From assembly GCA_963825345.1 (NCBI GenBank), contig CAWGSQ010000005.1, positions 258,750 to 322,749 of the forward strand: a DNA stretch of 64,000 nt, in the 5' to 3' direction. Position numbers and translations under genes: made by a program. Positions 27,601 to 34,887 of this stretch are shown here, piece by piece. Numbering within the stretch: the first letter of the stretch is position 1; every line of letters starts with the position of its first letter. Source of the stretch: JACVRW01 sp963825345. GTDB lineage: Bacteria > Actinomycetota > Thermoleophilia > Solirubrobacterales > Thermoleophilaceae. Below the pieces are notes generated by a model. It was given only the letters and a program-made list of their open reading frames with translations. It was not told where the DNA came from and made no database searches.

Positions 27601-27890
27601 GCCGAGTGGAAGGTCATCACCCACATCGCCCGGGCGCGGTTGCCCACGAGCTGCTGCACGCGCTCGCGCATCTCCTGCGCGGCCTTGTTGGTGAAGGTGA
27701 TGGCGAGGATCTCGCCCGGTCGCGCCTGGCCGCTTCCCACCAGGTGCGCGATGCGGCGCGTGAGCACGCGGGTCTTGCCTGAGCCGGCGCCGGCGAGGAT
27801 GAGCAGGGGCCCCTCGCCGTGCAGAACGGCTTCGCGCTGGGGCTCGTTGAGTCCCTCGAGCAGCGCTTCGCTGGCAGTGGCTTCCACCAA
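24630..27890 (-). CDS. pcrA: ATP-dependent DNA helicase PcrA/UvrD, precursor containing an intein
   Basis: This is an SF1 3'-5' helicase for repair and replication restart. The precursor is 1086 residues; removing the 358-residue intein leaves 728, normal for PcrA. Motif I is AGAGSGKT (33-40), Ia ITFTNKAAQEM, II DEYQD (225-229). Motif III is split: VVGDDDQ (250-256) continues at residue 615 as SVYGFRGAD. Motif IV (LEQNYRST), V (LMTLHNAKGLEF) and VI (RRLAYVGITRAK) are intact. The C-terminus has a Gly-rich linker and a Tudor-like domain (VVHAQFGDGVVVGIE). The GTG start is at 27890. It lies 27 bases from the ABC permease on the same strand. Confidence 0.97.
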   Translation of the reverse strand: MVEATASEALLEGLNEPQREAVLHGEGPLLILAGAGSGKTRVLTRRIAHLVGSGQARPGEILAITFTNKAAQEMRERVQQLVGNRARAMWVMTFHSACARILRAEAEKLGYTRGFTIYDEQDSLRLVKACIDELDIDPKRFAPRGIRRQISDAKNALLDAEAYRLKVSTFFEQTTADVYDLYEKRLHAANAMDFDDLLFRAVNLFELYEEVRDRYCRSFRHVLVDEYQDTNHAQYRWLQLLTEESRNLCVVGDDDQCLVGGTPITMADGSAKPIEDVEAGDLVLSSYGSGDFRPAKVLRTHRSMASEGVVITTESGRRLISTPEHVHFAGYHRELTPKLYMTYAMYRGDKGFRIGTTRTYPERDATVVSGVHLRSVQEHADAAWVVSTHESQAQARAAELELSLRYRIPTLPFVARKRGRSDEGVSSDQRLIDEAFASFPTVATGLQLLADHGLSFEHPHHIPRTHDGRRRNVTVTLCGDRRGRRPMHQVAIGGRDPAVRTALETFGLSVRSAKSGSESWRYESAFNDYGRAMDVVDRIQTATPVTVRQMARLGHKSLPFMPAASVRRGMVMFAEDGSYELVEEVERVKLAASVYDLDVEDTHNFIANGLLTHNSVYGFRGADIQNILGFERDFPDAEVVKLEQNYRSTQTILNASNGVIANNRQRKDKFLWSELGEGDPVHVRELEDEHAEARFVVSEIERLVEQGESRDEIAVFYRTNAQSRVLEDMLVRYGVGYQVIGGTRFYERAEIKDALAYLTLLVNPADTVAFGRAVNSPRRGIGNTTQGRLVGYANTIGEPIWDVAAEPESVPGLASAAIRSVGRFMSVMERLRERVEAGAGVGDVLAETLEESGYTEALQAERTIEAQGRLENLEELVGVAREYDATAEEGSVEEFLQQLALFSEQDNLRDDEGIVTLMTLHNAKGLEFGIVFIIGLEDGVFPHMRSIESGDLEEERRLAYVGITRAKRELYLTHARTRMLFGGRDWNLRSRFIDEIPVEFTDRDEEAPTGPAAAATWGGGASAPEPRGGDGGGGRASFSLGDDVVHAQFGDGVVVGIEPGGLVVVRFAGDRSERKLMADYAPLKRR
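26049..27122 (-). other. Intein in helicase motif III of pcrA
   Basis: This in-frame insertion of 358 residues runs from Cys (codon 27122-27120) to Asn (codon 26051-26049), followed by extein Ser. Block A is CLVGGTPITMADGSAKPIED, block B has T66-P-E-H69, block F is VYDLDVEDTHNFIANG, and block G ends LLTHN before Ser. All the chemistry for protein splicing is present: Cys1, the block B Thr and His, the penultimate His, the terminal Asn and a +1 Ser. The central ~200 residues carry no clear LAGLIDADG or HNH motif. Insertion in the VVGDDDQ-S motif is a known hot spot for helicase inteins. Confidence 0.93.
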
Positions 27891-27917
27891 TCCGAGGATA
27901 GAGCCGGCCCCGGCGCG

Positions 27918-28769
27918 CTAGAGGTCCCGGCGCGCGAAACCTGCTCGTGCCGCGGCGCCCACCAAGCCGAGGTAGGCCAATGCCCAGAGCCACAGACCCG
28001 GACCCGAATCCTGCGCTCCTCCGAACGGGCCGAGTTGGACGATCACACCGGTCACGCCCGCTGCATCCTCTGTCAACGCGTGCAGCCCGCCCTGGTAGAG
28101 GGCCTCGAACGGCAGCACCCAGGACGAGATCTTCGCCACATCCTGGAGCGTCTGCACCGCGAGGGCGTCGCCGATCTGGCCGAGCAATCCGGCCGCCAGG
28201 CCGGCGCCGAAGATCATGAAAACGGCGATGCCGTTGGCGGTGGAGGACAGGAACACGGAGCCGAGCAGCGACAGCGCAGCGATCACGAGCACCCCCAGCA
28301 CCAGCCCGGCGCCGGGGGTCACCGGGTCGTCCGGCCACCAATCGCCGGTGATGCCGGTGATCACCATTGCGCCGATGTAGACCGCGATCACGTAGGCCGC
28401 GCAAACCACGGCGGCCCCGACATAGCGACCGAGCAGGAGGCTCGTCCTTCCCACCGGTCTCACCACAATCGGCTGGAGCAGCCCACGCTCGGCGTCGCCG
28501 CGCACCGCGCCGAGTGTGAGGAACACGCCGAGCACGGTGCCGAGGAAGAGCGTGGTGAACATCGCCAGGCCGAAGAGCGTGGAGCCCACCAGCACGCGCT
28601 CGTCGAGCTGGTCGTCTGCCTCGAGCGCGTTCACCTCGTCGAAGCTGACCGCCGTTCCAAGCGCATAGAGCGCGAGGAACCCGACGGTAAGGATGAGCAC
28701 CACGAGGATCACCCGCCTGCGAACCGCCTCACGCAGGGCGTAGCGGGCCACAATCAGGACGCCGGTCAC
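27918..28769 (-). CDS. ABC transporter permease (ABC-2 type)
   Basis: I start at GTG 28769 (VTGVLIVARYALREAVRRRV), where GTGA overlaps the ATPase stop, giving 283 residues. The ABC-2 topology is visible: a first helix after the basic RRRV segment, a large loop (EADDQLDERVLVG), then hydrophobic segments around LFGLAMFTTLFLGTVLGVF, AAVVCAAYVIAVYIGAMV, LVLGVLVIAALSLLGSV and the last helix near the C-terminus. ERGLLQPIVVRPVGR is the cytoplasmic loop that contacts the ATPase in this family. The pair probably exports a lipid, peptide or drug; substrate unknown. Confidence 0.9.
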   Translation of the reverse strand: MTGVLIVARYALREAVRRRVILVVLILTVGFLALYALGTAVSFDEVNALEADDQLDERVLVGSTLFGLAMFTTLFLGTVLGVFLTLGAVRGDAERGLLQPIVVRPVGRTSLLLGRYVGAAVVCAAYVIAVYIGAMVITGITGDWWPDDPVTPGAGLVLGVLVIAALSLLGSVFLSSTANGIAVFMIFGAGLAAGLLGQIGDALAVQTLQDVAKISSWVLPFEALYQGGLHALTEDAAGVTGVIVQLGPFGGAQDSGPGLWLWALAYLGLVGAAARAGFARRDL

Positions 28770-29602
28770 GCCGCGCCGACCGCCTCGAGGTAGGCGTCCT
28801 CGAGCGTCGAGGCGAGCAGGCGGACTCCATAGACCTGCTGTCCGCTCGACACTACCTCCGCCACGATGCGCGGGACATCCTCGCGCGTGGCCTCGGGGAA
28901 GCTCCGCATCCCGTCGCCGGTCTCGATCTCGAGGCCACGCGGGCGGGCGAGCTCCGCCGGCGTACCGCGCGCCACGATCTGTCCACCCACAAGGATCGCC
29001 ACGCGGTCGCACACGAGCTCCACCTCAGTGAGGAGATGCGAGCTGAGGACAACCGCCACGTCGCGGCGACGGAGCTCGCGCAGGAGCTCGCGCACCACCC
29101 GGCGACCGACCGGGTCGAGCGCGCTGGTGGGCTCGTCGAGCATCAACAGACGCGGCGAGCCCACGAGGGCCTGCGCGATCCCGAGCCGCTGCTGCATGCC
29201 CTTCGACATGGCCCCCGCCTTCACCGTGCGCGCATCGGCCAAGCCCACCAGCTCGAGCAGCTCGGCGCGCTCGGCGGGGCCGCCGTCGGAGCCGGCCAGA
29301 TCCTGGTGGAGGGTGATCAGCTCGTCAGCGCTGAGCCACTCCGGGAACCGAAACAGCTCCGCCAGGTAGCCGATGGCAGCCCGCGCGGGCGCCGAACCGG
29401 CCGCTGCTCCCTCCACCTCCGCCCGGCCGCGCGTGGCGCGCACGAGGCCGCAGGCGATCTTCGTGAGCGTCGACTTGCCGGCGCCGTTCGGGCCGAGCAG
29501 GCCGAGCAACTCGCCGCGCTCCACCTCCAGATCGACCCCTCCCAGCGCCACGGTCGACCCGTAGCGCTTCTCGAGCGACTCACAGGAGAGGACCGTCGGC
29601 AC
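28766..29602 (-). CDS. ABC transporter ATP-binding protein
   Basis: The 278-residue nucleotide-binding subunit has Walker A GPNGAGKST (37-45), a Q-loop region near IGYLAELFRFP, signature MSKGMQQRLGIAQAL, Walker B LLMLDEPTSALDP and the switch His in LSSHLLTEV. The C-terminal extension is typical of ABC-2 exporters. It is coupled to the permease by a GTGA overlap. The divergent Qng1 gene begins 26 bases away. Confidence 0.95.
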   Translation of the reverse strand: MPTVLSCESLEKRYGSTVALGGVDLEVERGELLGLLGPNGAGKSTLTKIACGLVRATRGRAEVEGAAAGSAPARAAIGYLAELFRFPEWLSADELITLHQDLAGSDGGPAERAELLELVGLADARTVKAGAMSKGMQQRLGIAQALVGSPRLLMLDEPTSALDPVGRRVVRELLRELRRRDVAVVLSSHLLTEVELVCDRVAILVGGQIVARGTPAELARPRGLEIETGDGMRSFPEATREDVPRIVAEVVSSGQQVYGVRLLASTLEDAYLEAVGAA

Positions 29603-29628
29603 CGGGCGCAGTGTAGGAAGCTCACCGG

Positions 29629-30501
29629 GTGTCTCTTACCGACCAGGTCCGCGAGACCTGCCGCTCCATCGCGGCAAGCGCTCGCTTCGTGTCGATCGAC
29701 CTCGATCGGCTTGGTGAGTTGGAGCCCGCGCCCGCGCCCGCGCTTGATCCCGAGCGCCATTACCTCGAGGGCACGCCTGAGGACGTGGCGGACTACATGC
29801 TCGTGCTGGACACAATCAACTTCGGGTCTGGGTGGTTTCCGACGCTGCGGAAGCGCGCGGGCATGTCGGGGTACTTCACGGTGGCCGCCTCGCTCGCCGA
29901 GCACTGGCGCTCCTTCGGCTCGTGGTCTGCCGACGAACTACGGGCATCGAAGGCGTCAGAGCTCGCCGCCGTCCTGGGCCAGCAGCCGGAGCACGAGCTC
30001 GTGCGTCTCTATGCCGAGGCACTGCGTGATCTTGGCCGTTTCCTTGGTGACCGGCGGGCACTCGACCTGGTGGCCGAGGCTGGGGGATCGGCGGAGCGGC
30101 TCGCCTCGGTGCTGGCTTCTTCAATGCCCTTCTTCGACGACCGCGGCTTCTGGAAGCGCGCCCAAATCACCCCGAATGACCTGGCGCTCGCGGGCGTGGC
30201 CGAGTTCTCTGACCTCGACCGGCTCACGATCTTCGCGGACAACCTCGTCCCGCACGTGCTGCGAGTGGACGGCGTGCTCCGCTACCACCCCGCCCTGGCC
30301 GTCCGGATCGACGCGGGCGAGTTGCTGCCGCCGGGCCAAGAGGAACGCGAGATCCGCGGATGCGCGGTGCATGCCTGCGAGCTCCTTTCCCAGCGCCTGG
30401 GGATGGCCGCGCGCTCGCTCGACACCGCGCTGTGGAGCCGAGGTCAGGCACCCAAATACAAGAGCGTGCCCAGGCACCGGACGCGCACGGTGTTCTATTG
30501 A
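29629..30501 (+). CDS. Queuosine 5'-phosphate N-glycosylase/hydrolase (Qng1, DUF2419 family)
   Basis: The 290-residue protein belongs to the queuosine-salvage (DUF2419/PF10343) family, whose members release queuine from queuosine-5'-monophosphate for reuse in tRNA. Family landmarks are RHYLEGTPEDVADYMLVLDT and INFGSGWFPTLRKRAG, then GYFTVAASLAE, a long helical region, and LTIFADNLVPHVLRVDGVL near residue 210. The C-terminal EIRGCAVHACELLSQRL is also typical. The start is GTG 29629. I see no other queuosine gene in the window. Recognition is from motifs; the catalytic residues were not aligned. Confidence 0.85.
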   Translation: MSLTDQVRETCRSIAASARFVSIDLDRLGELEPAPAPALDPERHYLEGTPEDVADYMLVLDTINFGSGWFPTLRKRAGMSGYFTVAASLAEHWRSFGSWSADELRASKASELAAVLGQQPEHELVRLYAEALRDLGRFLGDRRALDLVAEAGGSAERLASVLASSMPFFDDRGFWKRAQITPNDLALAGVAEFSDLDRLTIFADNLVPHVLRVDGVLRYHPALAVRIDAGELLPPGQEEREIRGCAVHACELLSQRLGMAARSLDTALWSRGQAPKYKSVPRHRTRTVFY

Positions 30502-31426
30502 CCGTGGACCAGTCGCTGCGTGCGACGAAGCGTCTCCTCGGGCTCGTGGACGACCTGGTTGTGGGTGAAGCGCGTGACCGGGAACCCGGCGAGCTCGAGG
30601 TCCACGTCCTTTCTGCGGTCGCGTTCGAAGGCTCCTCGCACCGAGTGGAAGGCGTAGCCGTCGACCTCGATCACTCTCCTCTGCTTGCGCCATAGGAAGT
30701 CGACCTCGTAGCCATGCAGTTGCACGTTCACCTCTGGGTCGGGCAGGCCGCCACGGCGGCAGAGCGCTAGGAATGCCTCCTCGAGCTCGCTGCGGGTGAG
30801 GGTCGGTGGGCTCGTTTCTCGCGCGAGCAGTCTTCTCAGTGCGGCGGTCTTCCGGCCGGCGGCTCGGTCGAGGGTGGCCTCGATCGCGTTGGGCGTTATT
30901 AACTGCAGCACGTAAGACTGCTCCAGCGCTCTTTCGATCATTCGGGGTGGTACGACTGCGCAGAGGTCGACCAGCGTGCGGGAGACGGTTGTGATTGGGA
31001 TGCCTTGGACGGTGGTCACGTCAGCGTCGTCGAGTCGGCGTACGCAGTGGAGGTCGATGCCGGGGCGCTTGGGCCGACCGCCGCGAGTCGCGACCATCAC
31101 ATCGATCTTCGCCCGCGCCATCGCGAGGATCCCCCACCGGCCGGCGGCCGATCGATGGCTCAGGACCGCGCCGGGGCCACACGCAAGGACAGCACCGAGG
31201 AGCCGACCCTCGGGCCGCAGCTCGCTGTGGCCGAATGCGTAGACGCCGCGCCAGAGCCGCTCGAGCCGCCGCGCGGCTCAACGCGTGCGTGGATCGCGCC
31301 GACGTCCGAGCCCGCATGCCTCAGCTGGCGAAGGGTGACCACGCCGAATTGCGCCGCCGCGACGGCGGCGAGCGCGCGGTCCGCCTCCGCCCACGCGGCG
31401 TGCCGCAGTTTCTTCAGCAATGTCAT
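30495..31426 (-). pseudogene. DUF559/AbiEi-like endonuclease-fold protein, frameshifted
   Basis: The gene reads as two frames. The N-terminal part from ATG 31426 has a winged-helix-like segment (QFGVVTLRQLRHAGSDVGAI) as in AbiEi antitoxin-type domains. The C-terminal part (from 31121 and upstream in that frame) continues with LERLWRGVYAFGHSELRPEG and VLSHRSAAGRWGIL. A Vsr/DUF559-type domain follows: TRSELEEAFLALCRRGGLP, GYEVDFLWRKQRRVIEVDGY, DRRKDVDLELAGFPVTRFT. The join is broken at about 31266-31277, where the second frame meets a TGA. A one-base loss or two-base gain in a GC-rich run explains it. It may be a true pseudogene, since such genes are dispensable, or a sequencing error. Confidence 0.75.
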
Positions 31427-31463
31427 GAAGATCCTGCGGCACCGGGCCAGGGTGGCGGGTTTG

Positions 31464-31557
31464 GTGTTACGGGTGGGTGCGGTGTGTTACGGGTGGGCTC
31501 AGCCGCCGGTCGAGCCCGGGCCGCCGGCTCAGCCGCCGGTGGAGTCCGGGCCCCCGC
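31464..31557. repeat. Two short tandem duplications at and after the cysE 3' end
   Basis: Two adjacent repeats are seen. GTGTTACGGGTGGG occurs at 31464-31477 and 31484-31497 (period 20). A 30-base unit starting CTCAGCCGCCGGT occurs at 31498-31527 and 31528-31557 with a few differences. The second copy of the 30-mer encodes the last residues and stop of CysE (STGG then TGA), so the first copy is a duplicated tail with its own in-frame TGA. Replication slippage is the simple explanation. Confidence 0.75.
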
Positions 31558-32263
31558 GGCGTTTCAGGGGGCGGACCTCGGCGGCTGGCTTTCGGCCCGT
31601 TTCGTCGGCCACCAGCTCCTCGAGCTCGGTTAGGCGGTTGGCGAGGCCGCTGATGGCGTCGGCGACCGGGTCGGGTAGGTGGACCCAGTCGGCGTCGGGG
31701 CCCTCGGGCTTCTTCCCGTCCACGCGCACGGGGTGGCCGGGGTTGCCGACCACGGTGGAGTTCGGGGGGACGTCGTGGATCACCACCGAGTTGGCGCCGA
31801 TCTTGCAGCAGTTGCCGATCTCGATCGGCCCGAGCAGCGCAGCGCCGGCGCCGATCATCACCTCGTTGCCCACCGTCGGGTGACGCTTGCCGCGCGCGAA
31901 GCCCGTGCCGCCGAGGGTCACGCCCTGGTAGATCGTCACGTCGTCGCCCACCTCGGCGGTCTCACCGATCACAACGCCGGCCCCGTGATCGATGAACAGC
32001 CCGCGCCCAATACGGGCAGCCGGATGAATCTCCACCCCCGTCACCGCCGCGGTTAGGTACGCGAGCAGCCGAGGCAGCAACGGAACCCCCGCCTCATGCA
32101 AGGCATGCGACACCCGATGAGACAGCAGCGCCTGAACGCCCCCGTAGGTGAGCAGAAGGTCGACCCGCCCGACGCTGCGCGCGGCCGGGTCGCGCTCCAA
32201 CGCAGCCGCGAGGTCCTCGCGCACCTCGCGCGCCACGCGGGCAAATGTCGGCACGGCGAGCAT
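31529..32263 (-). CDS. cysE: Serine O-acetyltransferase
   Basis: This 244-residue enzyme makes O-acetylserine, the precursor used by CysK. I start at ATG 32263 (MLAVPTFARVAREVREDL), overlapping the cysK stop as TGATG. An N-terminal helical domain is followed by left-handed beta-helix hexapeptide repeats: GVEIHPAARIGRGLFIDHG, VVIGETAEVGDDVTIYQGV, LGGTGFARGKRHPTVGNEV. The catalytic His-Asp region is FIDHGAG and GKRHPT. After the repeats is a ~60-residue variable tail ending in a Gly-rich stretch within a tandem repeat. Confidence 0.95.
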   Translation of the reverse strand: MLAVPTFARVAREVREDLAAALERDPAARSVGRVDLLLTYGGVQALLSHRVSHALHEAGVPLLPRLLAYLTAAVTGVEIHPAARIGRGLFIDHGAGVVIGETAEVGDDVTIYQGVTLGGTGFARGKRHPTVGNEVMIGAGAALLGPIEIGNCCKIGANSVVIHDVPPNSTVVGNPGHPVRVDGKKPEGPDADWVHLPDPVADAISGLANRLTELEELVADETGRKPAAEVRPLKRRGGPDSTGG

Positions 32264-33210
32264 CAGGGGGCGAAGAACGGCGTGCTGATGTAGCGGTCGC
32301 TGGAGTCGGGCAGGATCGCGACGATCCGCTTGCCGCTCATCTCCGCACGCGATCCCACCTGCACCGCCGCCCAGACCGCGGCCCCTGCGGAGATGCCGGC
32401 GTTCACGCCCTCGCGCCGGGCGCACAGCCGCGCCGTCTCGATGGCGTCCTCGTCCTCCACCGGCACGATCTCGTCGATCACGTCGCGGTTGAGCACCTCC
32501 GGCACGAAGCCCGGCCCGATCCCGTCGATCTTGTGCGGGCCCGCCTTTCCGCCGGAGAGCACCGGCGAGCCCGCCGGCTCCACGGCCACCACGTGCAGGC
32601 CTGGGTGGCGCTCCTTCAACCGCTCGCCACAGCCCGTGATCGTCCCGCCGGTGCCCACCGACGCCACGAGCACGTCGAGCTTGCCGTCGGTGTCCCGCCA
32701 GATCTCCTCGGCCGTCGTCCGCCGATGGATCTCGGGGTTGGCGGGGTTCGAGAACTGGTTCGGCACGTAGCAGTTGCCGCGCTCCCGGCAGAGCCGCCTC
32801 GCCTCCTCGATCGCCTCGTTCATCCCGCCCATCGACTCCACCCAGACGACCTCAGCCCCGTACAGGCGCAGCAGCTTCTCGCGCTCTCGGCTCATTCCCT
32901 GGGGCATCGTGATGACGAGGTCGTAGCCCTTGGCGGCGCACACGAACGCCAGCGCGATCCCGGTGTTGCCAGAGGTGGACTCGACGATCGTGTTGCGGCC
33001 GGGCTCGATGCGCCCCTCGGCCTCGGCCGCCTCGATCATGGCCACGCCGATCCTGTCCTTGACGCTGCCCGCCGGGTTGTAGGCCTCGAGCTTCGCGATC
33101 AGCTCGGCGCCGCAGTTCGGGGCCACCCTCGTGAGCCGCACCATCGGCGTGTTCCCGATCAGGTCGGCGAGGTTGTCGGTGATTGCGCGGGTGGGCGGGG
33201 AGACGCTCAC
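32263..33210 (-). CDS. cysK: Cysteine synthase (O-acetylserine sulfhydrylase)
   Basis: This 315-residue PLP enzyme makes cysteine from O-acetylserine and sulfide. PLP-binding Lys51 is in NPAGSVKDR. The substrate loop STSGNTGIAL, the PLP-phosphate loop GTGGTITG and the C-terminal SAGAAVWAA are intact. It is the first gene of cysK-cysE, with stop and start sharing one base. An Rrf2 regulator without cysteines, of the kind that controls cysteine genes in Firmicutes, lies 4 kb away, but a link is speculative. Confidence 0.96.
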   Translation of the reverse strand: MSVSPPTRAITDNLADLIGNTPMVRLTRVAPNCGAELIAKLEAYNPAGSVKDRIGVAMIEAAEAEGRIEPGRNTIVESTSGNTGIALAFVCAAKGYDLVITMPQGMSREREKLLRLYGAEVVWVESMGGMNEAIEEARRLCRERGNCYVPNQFSNPANPEIHRRTTAEEIWRDTDGKLDVLVASVGTGGTITGCGERLKERHPGLHVVAVEPAGSPVLSGGKAGPHKIDGIGPGFVPEVLNRDVIDEIVPVEDEDAIETARLCARREGVNAGISAGAAVWAAVQVGSRAEMSGKRIVAILPDSSDRYISTPFFAP

Positions 33211-33220
33211 CGTGCCGAGG

Positions 33221-33439
33221 CTACCGGGACTCCCGCCGTTCGACCGAATCGCCGATCAGCCACAACATCGGTGGCCAGAGCCCTACGAAGAGCGCGCGCC
33301 GCTCGGCGTTGCCGCGCTCCTCCTGATCCACCGTCTTCGCACGTATCCAAAGCGTCACGCACAGCCAGACCGTGCCGAGCGAGACCAGGTGAAGGTGCCA
33401 TCCACGCACGCCGACCCGCTGAATTCCTTTGCTTACCAT
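33221..33439 (-). CDS. Small single-TM protein, unknown function
   Basis: I start at ATG 33439 (MVSKGIQRVGVRGWHLHLVS), giving 72 residues; the longer frame upstream overlaps the divergent gene. One hydrophobic segment (LVSLGTVWLCVTLWI), a charged middle (KTVDQEERGNAERR), a second moderately hydrophobic stretch (ALFVGLWPPMLWLI) and a charged tail follow. It could have one or two membrane segments. It lies 10 bases upstream of cysK on the same strand. No family recognised. Confidence 0.5.
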   Translation of the reverse strand: MVSKGIQRVGVRGWHLHLVSLGTVWLCVTLWIRAKTVDQEERGNAERRALFVGLWPPMLWLIGDSVERRESR

Positions 33440-33482
33440 TGGATCGGGATACCCGCGCAACTCCCGGGTACTCAGGACCGCC

Positions 33483-34193
33483 ATGCGTCGCCCTACCCTC
33501 GCCCGCCGCCTTGCCACCGCTGCTCGCTGGCCCATGGGCGTCACGCTGACCTCGTGGCGATATCTGTGGCGAACGACCCCGCTGTACCGGCACGAGGCTG
33601 AGGGCTCCTGGCCCGAGGACGCCCCGCCGCCCCTTCCGGAAGCCGTCGAGCGCGAGGACGTTCAATGGGTGGAGGACGGCGCCGGTCCGCATTTCCACAG
33701 GCATTACAGCGTTCGGATCGAGGGCGCTCATCTAACGGCCGAGGAGCTGGCCGGCCGCGTTATGGCGAATCCGGACAGCGCAGCTCCGAGCGAGTTCGCC
33801 ACGTTTCAGAAACTCCGTGGCGACGAGGGCACACTGCGGGTGAACGACGAGTTCGTGGTCCGGATGCCGGGACCGTGGGACGGCCCGGTGCGGGTGGCGA
33901 GCACAACGCCGAGGTCGTTTCGGCTCGCGACTCTTGCCGGACATCTCGAGGCGGGCCAGATCGAGTTCCGCGCGTCGAACGGCGAGCTGCTCGAGTTCCA
34001 CATCGAGTCGTGGGCGCGCAGCGGCGATCGCCTGTCGGAGCTGCTGTACGACCGGTTGCGCATATCGAAGGAAATTCAGTTCCACATGTGGACATCGTTC
34101 CTCGAGCGGGTGGTCGAGCTCTCGGGTGGAAAACGAGCCGGCGGACTCCGCATTCACACCCGCAAGGTCGTCGAGGTACCCCCTGACGCCTGA
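33483..34193 (+). CDS. DUF1990-like protein, first of a pair
   Basis: I start at ATG 33483 (MRRPTLARRLATAARWPMGV) because an AGGACC ribosome-binding site sits upstream; 236 residues. The C-terminal two-thirds has a START-like/DUF1990 pattern: RVNDEFVVRMPGPWDGPVRV, TTPRSFRLATLAGHLEAGQI, ELLEFHIESWARSGDRLSEL and EIQFHMWTSFLERVVEL. The N-terminus is basic (TSWRYLWRTTPLYRHE). It is a distant paralogue of the next gene, with which its 3' end overlaps. Function unknown; the family is predicted to bind small hydrophobic molecules. Confidence 0.75.
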   Translation: MRRPTLARRLATAARWPMGVTLTSWRYLWRTTPLYRHEAEGSWPEDAPPPLPEAVEREDVQWVEDGAGPHFHRHYSVRIEGAHLTAEELAGRVMANPDSAAPSEFATFQKLRGDEGTLRVNDEFVVRMPGPWDGPVRVASTTPRSFRLATLAGHLEAGQIEFRASNGELLEFHIESWARSGDRLSELLYDRLRISKEIQFHMWTSFLERVVELSGGKRAGGLRIHTRKVVEVPPDA

Positions 34194-34872
34194 GGACACG
34201 CTTGGCGACCCCCGGACCCGCCGGGCACTCGACGAGCTGCACGACAAGCCGCTCAACTTCACCCGCGACGAGCGGGCCGGCTGGACACGGGAGGCGGGCT
34301 GGCGTATCGACGACTACTGCCAGCCTCTGCCGACCGAGTCCCCCGGTCCGCCCCGGCCCGGCGGTACCTGGGAGCGAGCGTATGCGCTCCTGCGCGACTA
34401 CGAGTTCGCCGACCCGCGCATCGTGCGTGCGGTCTACCACCCAGGCGATCCGCTCGAGGGGCGCGACATGCTGCTCGAGGTCCGTTTTTGGGGCTTCAGG
34501 TTCCGCTTTGGAGTCCGCGTCGCCGGGGTTATCGACGATCATCGGCGCGTCGACGGAAGAGATGTGCGCGTCTGGGGCTGGAGCTACGCGACCCTGCAGG
34601 GGCACCTCGAAACCGGCCAAATGGATTACGAGGTCTGGAAGTGGCTGGACACAGGCGCAGTCGAATTCCGGATCCACGTCGTATCGCGGTCGAGCCGCAT
34701 CGGCAACCCGATCATCCGCCTCGGGTTCCGCCTATTCGGCCGCCGCGAACAGGTCCGGTTCGCAAAGCGCGCCTGCGAGCGCATGGCCTGTCTCGTATCC
34801 GGCGAGCGCGGCGTGCGTCCGGCCTCCGGTATCCCGGTTGCCGAGGACCCGGGCATGCCCCCCGGGCGCTGA
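34126..34872 (+). CDS. DUF1990 family protein, second of a pair
   Basis: The product carries the DUF1990 signature: WGWSYATLQGHLETGQMDYE, LDTGAVEFRIHVVSRSSRIG, NPIIRLGFRLFGRREQVRFA and KRACERMACLV. Coding clearly begins by LTPEDTLGDPRTRRALDELH. The only standard in-frame start is GTG 34126 (VENEPADSAF), which overlaps the preceding gene by 68 bases and lacks a clear ribosome-binding site; CTG 34183 would be an alternative. A second subdomain (EGRDMLLEVRFWGFRFRFGV) precedes the signature. Translational coupling to the first DUF1990 gene is likely. Confidence 0.75.
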   Translation: MENEPADSAFTPARSSRYPLTPEDTLGDPRTRRALDELHDKPLNFTRDERAGWTREAGWRIDDYCQPLPTESPGPPRPGGTWERAYALLRDYEFADPRIVRAVYHPGDPLEGRDMLLEVRFWGFRFRFGVRVAGVIDDHRRVDGRDVRVWGWSYATLQGHLETGQMDYEVWKWLDTGAVEFRIHVVSRSSRIGNPIIRLGFRLFGRREQVRFAKRACERMACLVSGERGVRPASGIPVAEDPGMPPGR

Positions 34873-34887
34873 CCCTGTTTGCGCCGA

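Noticed and set aside
27948..28793. Several long plus-strand frames opposite the ABC permease
   Set aside because: They are antisense shadows of the permease gene, rich in Arg and His, without family features.
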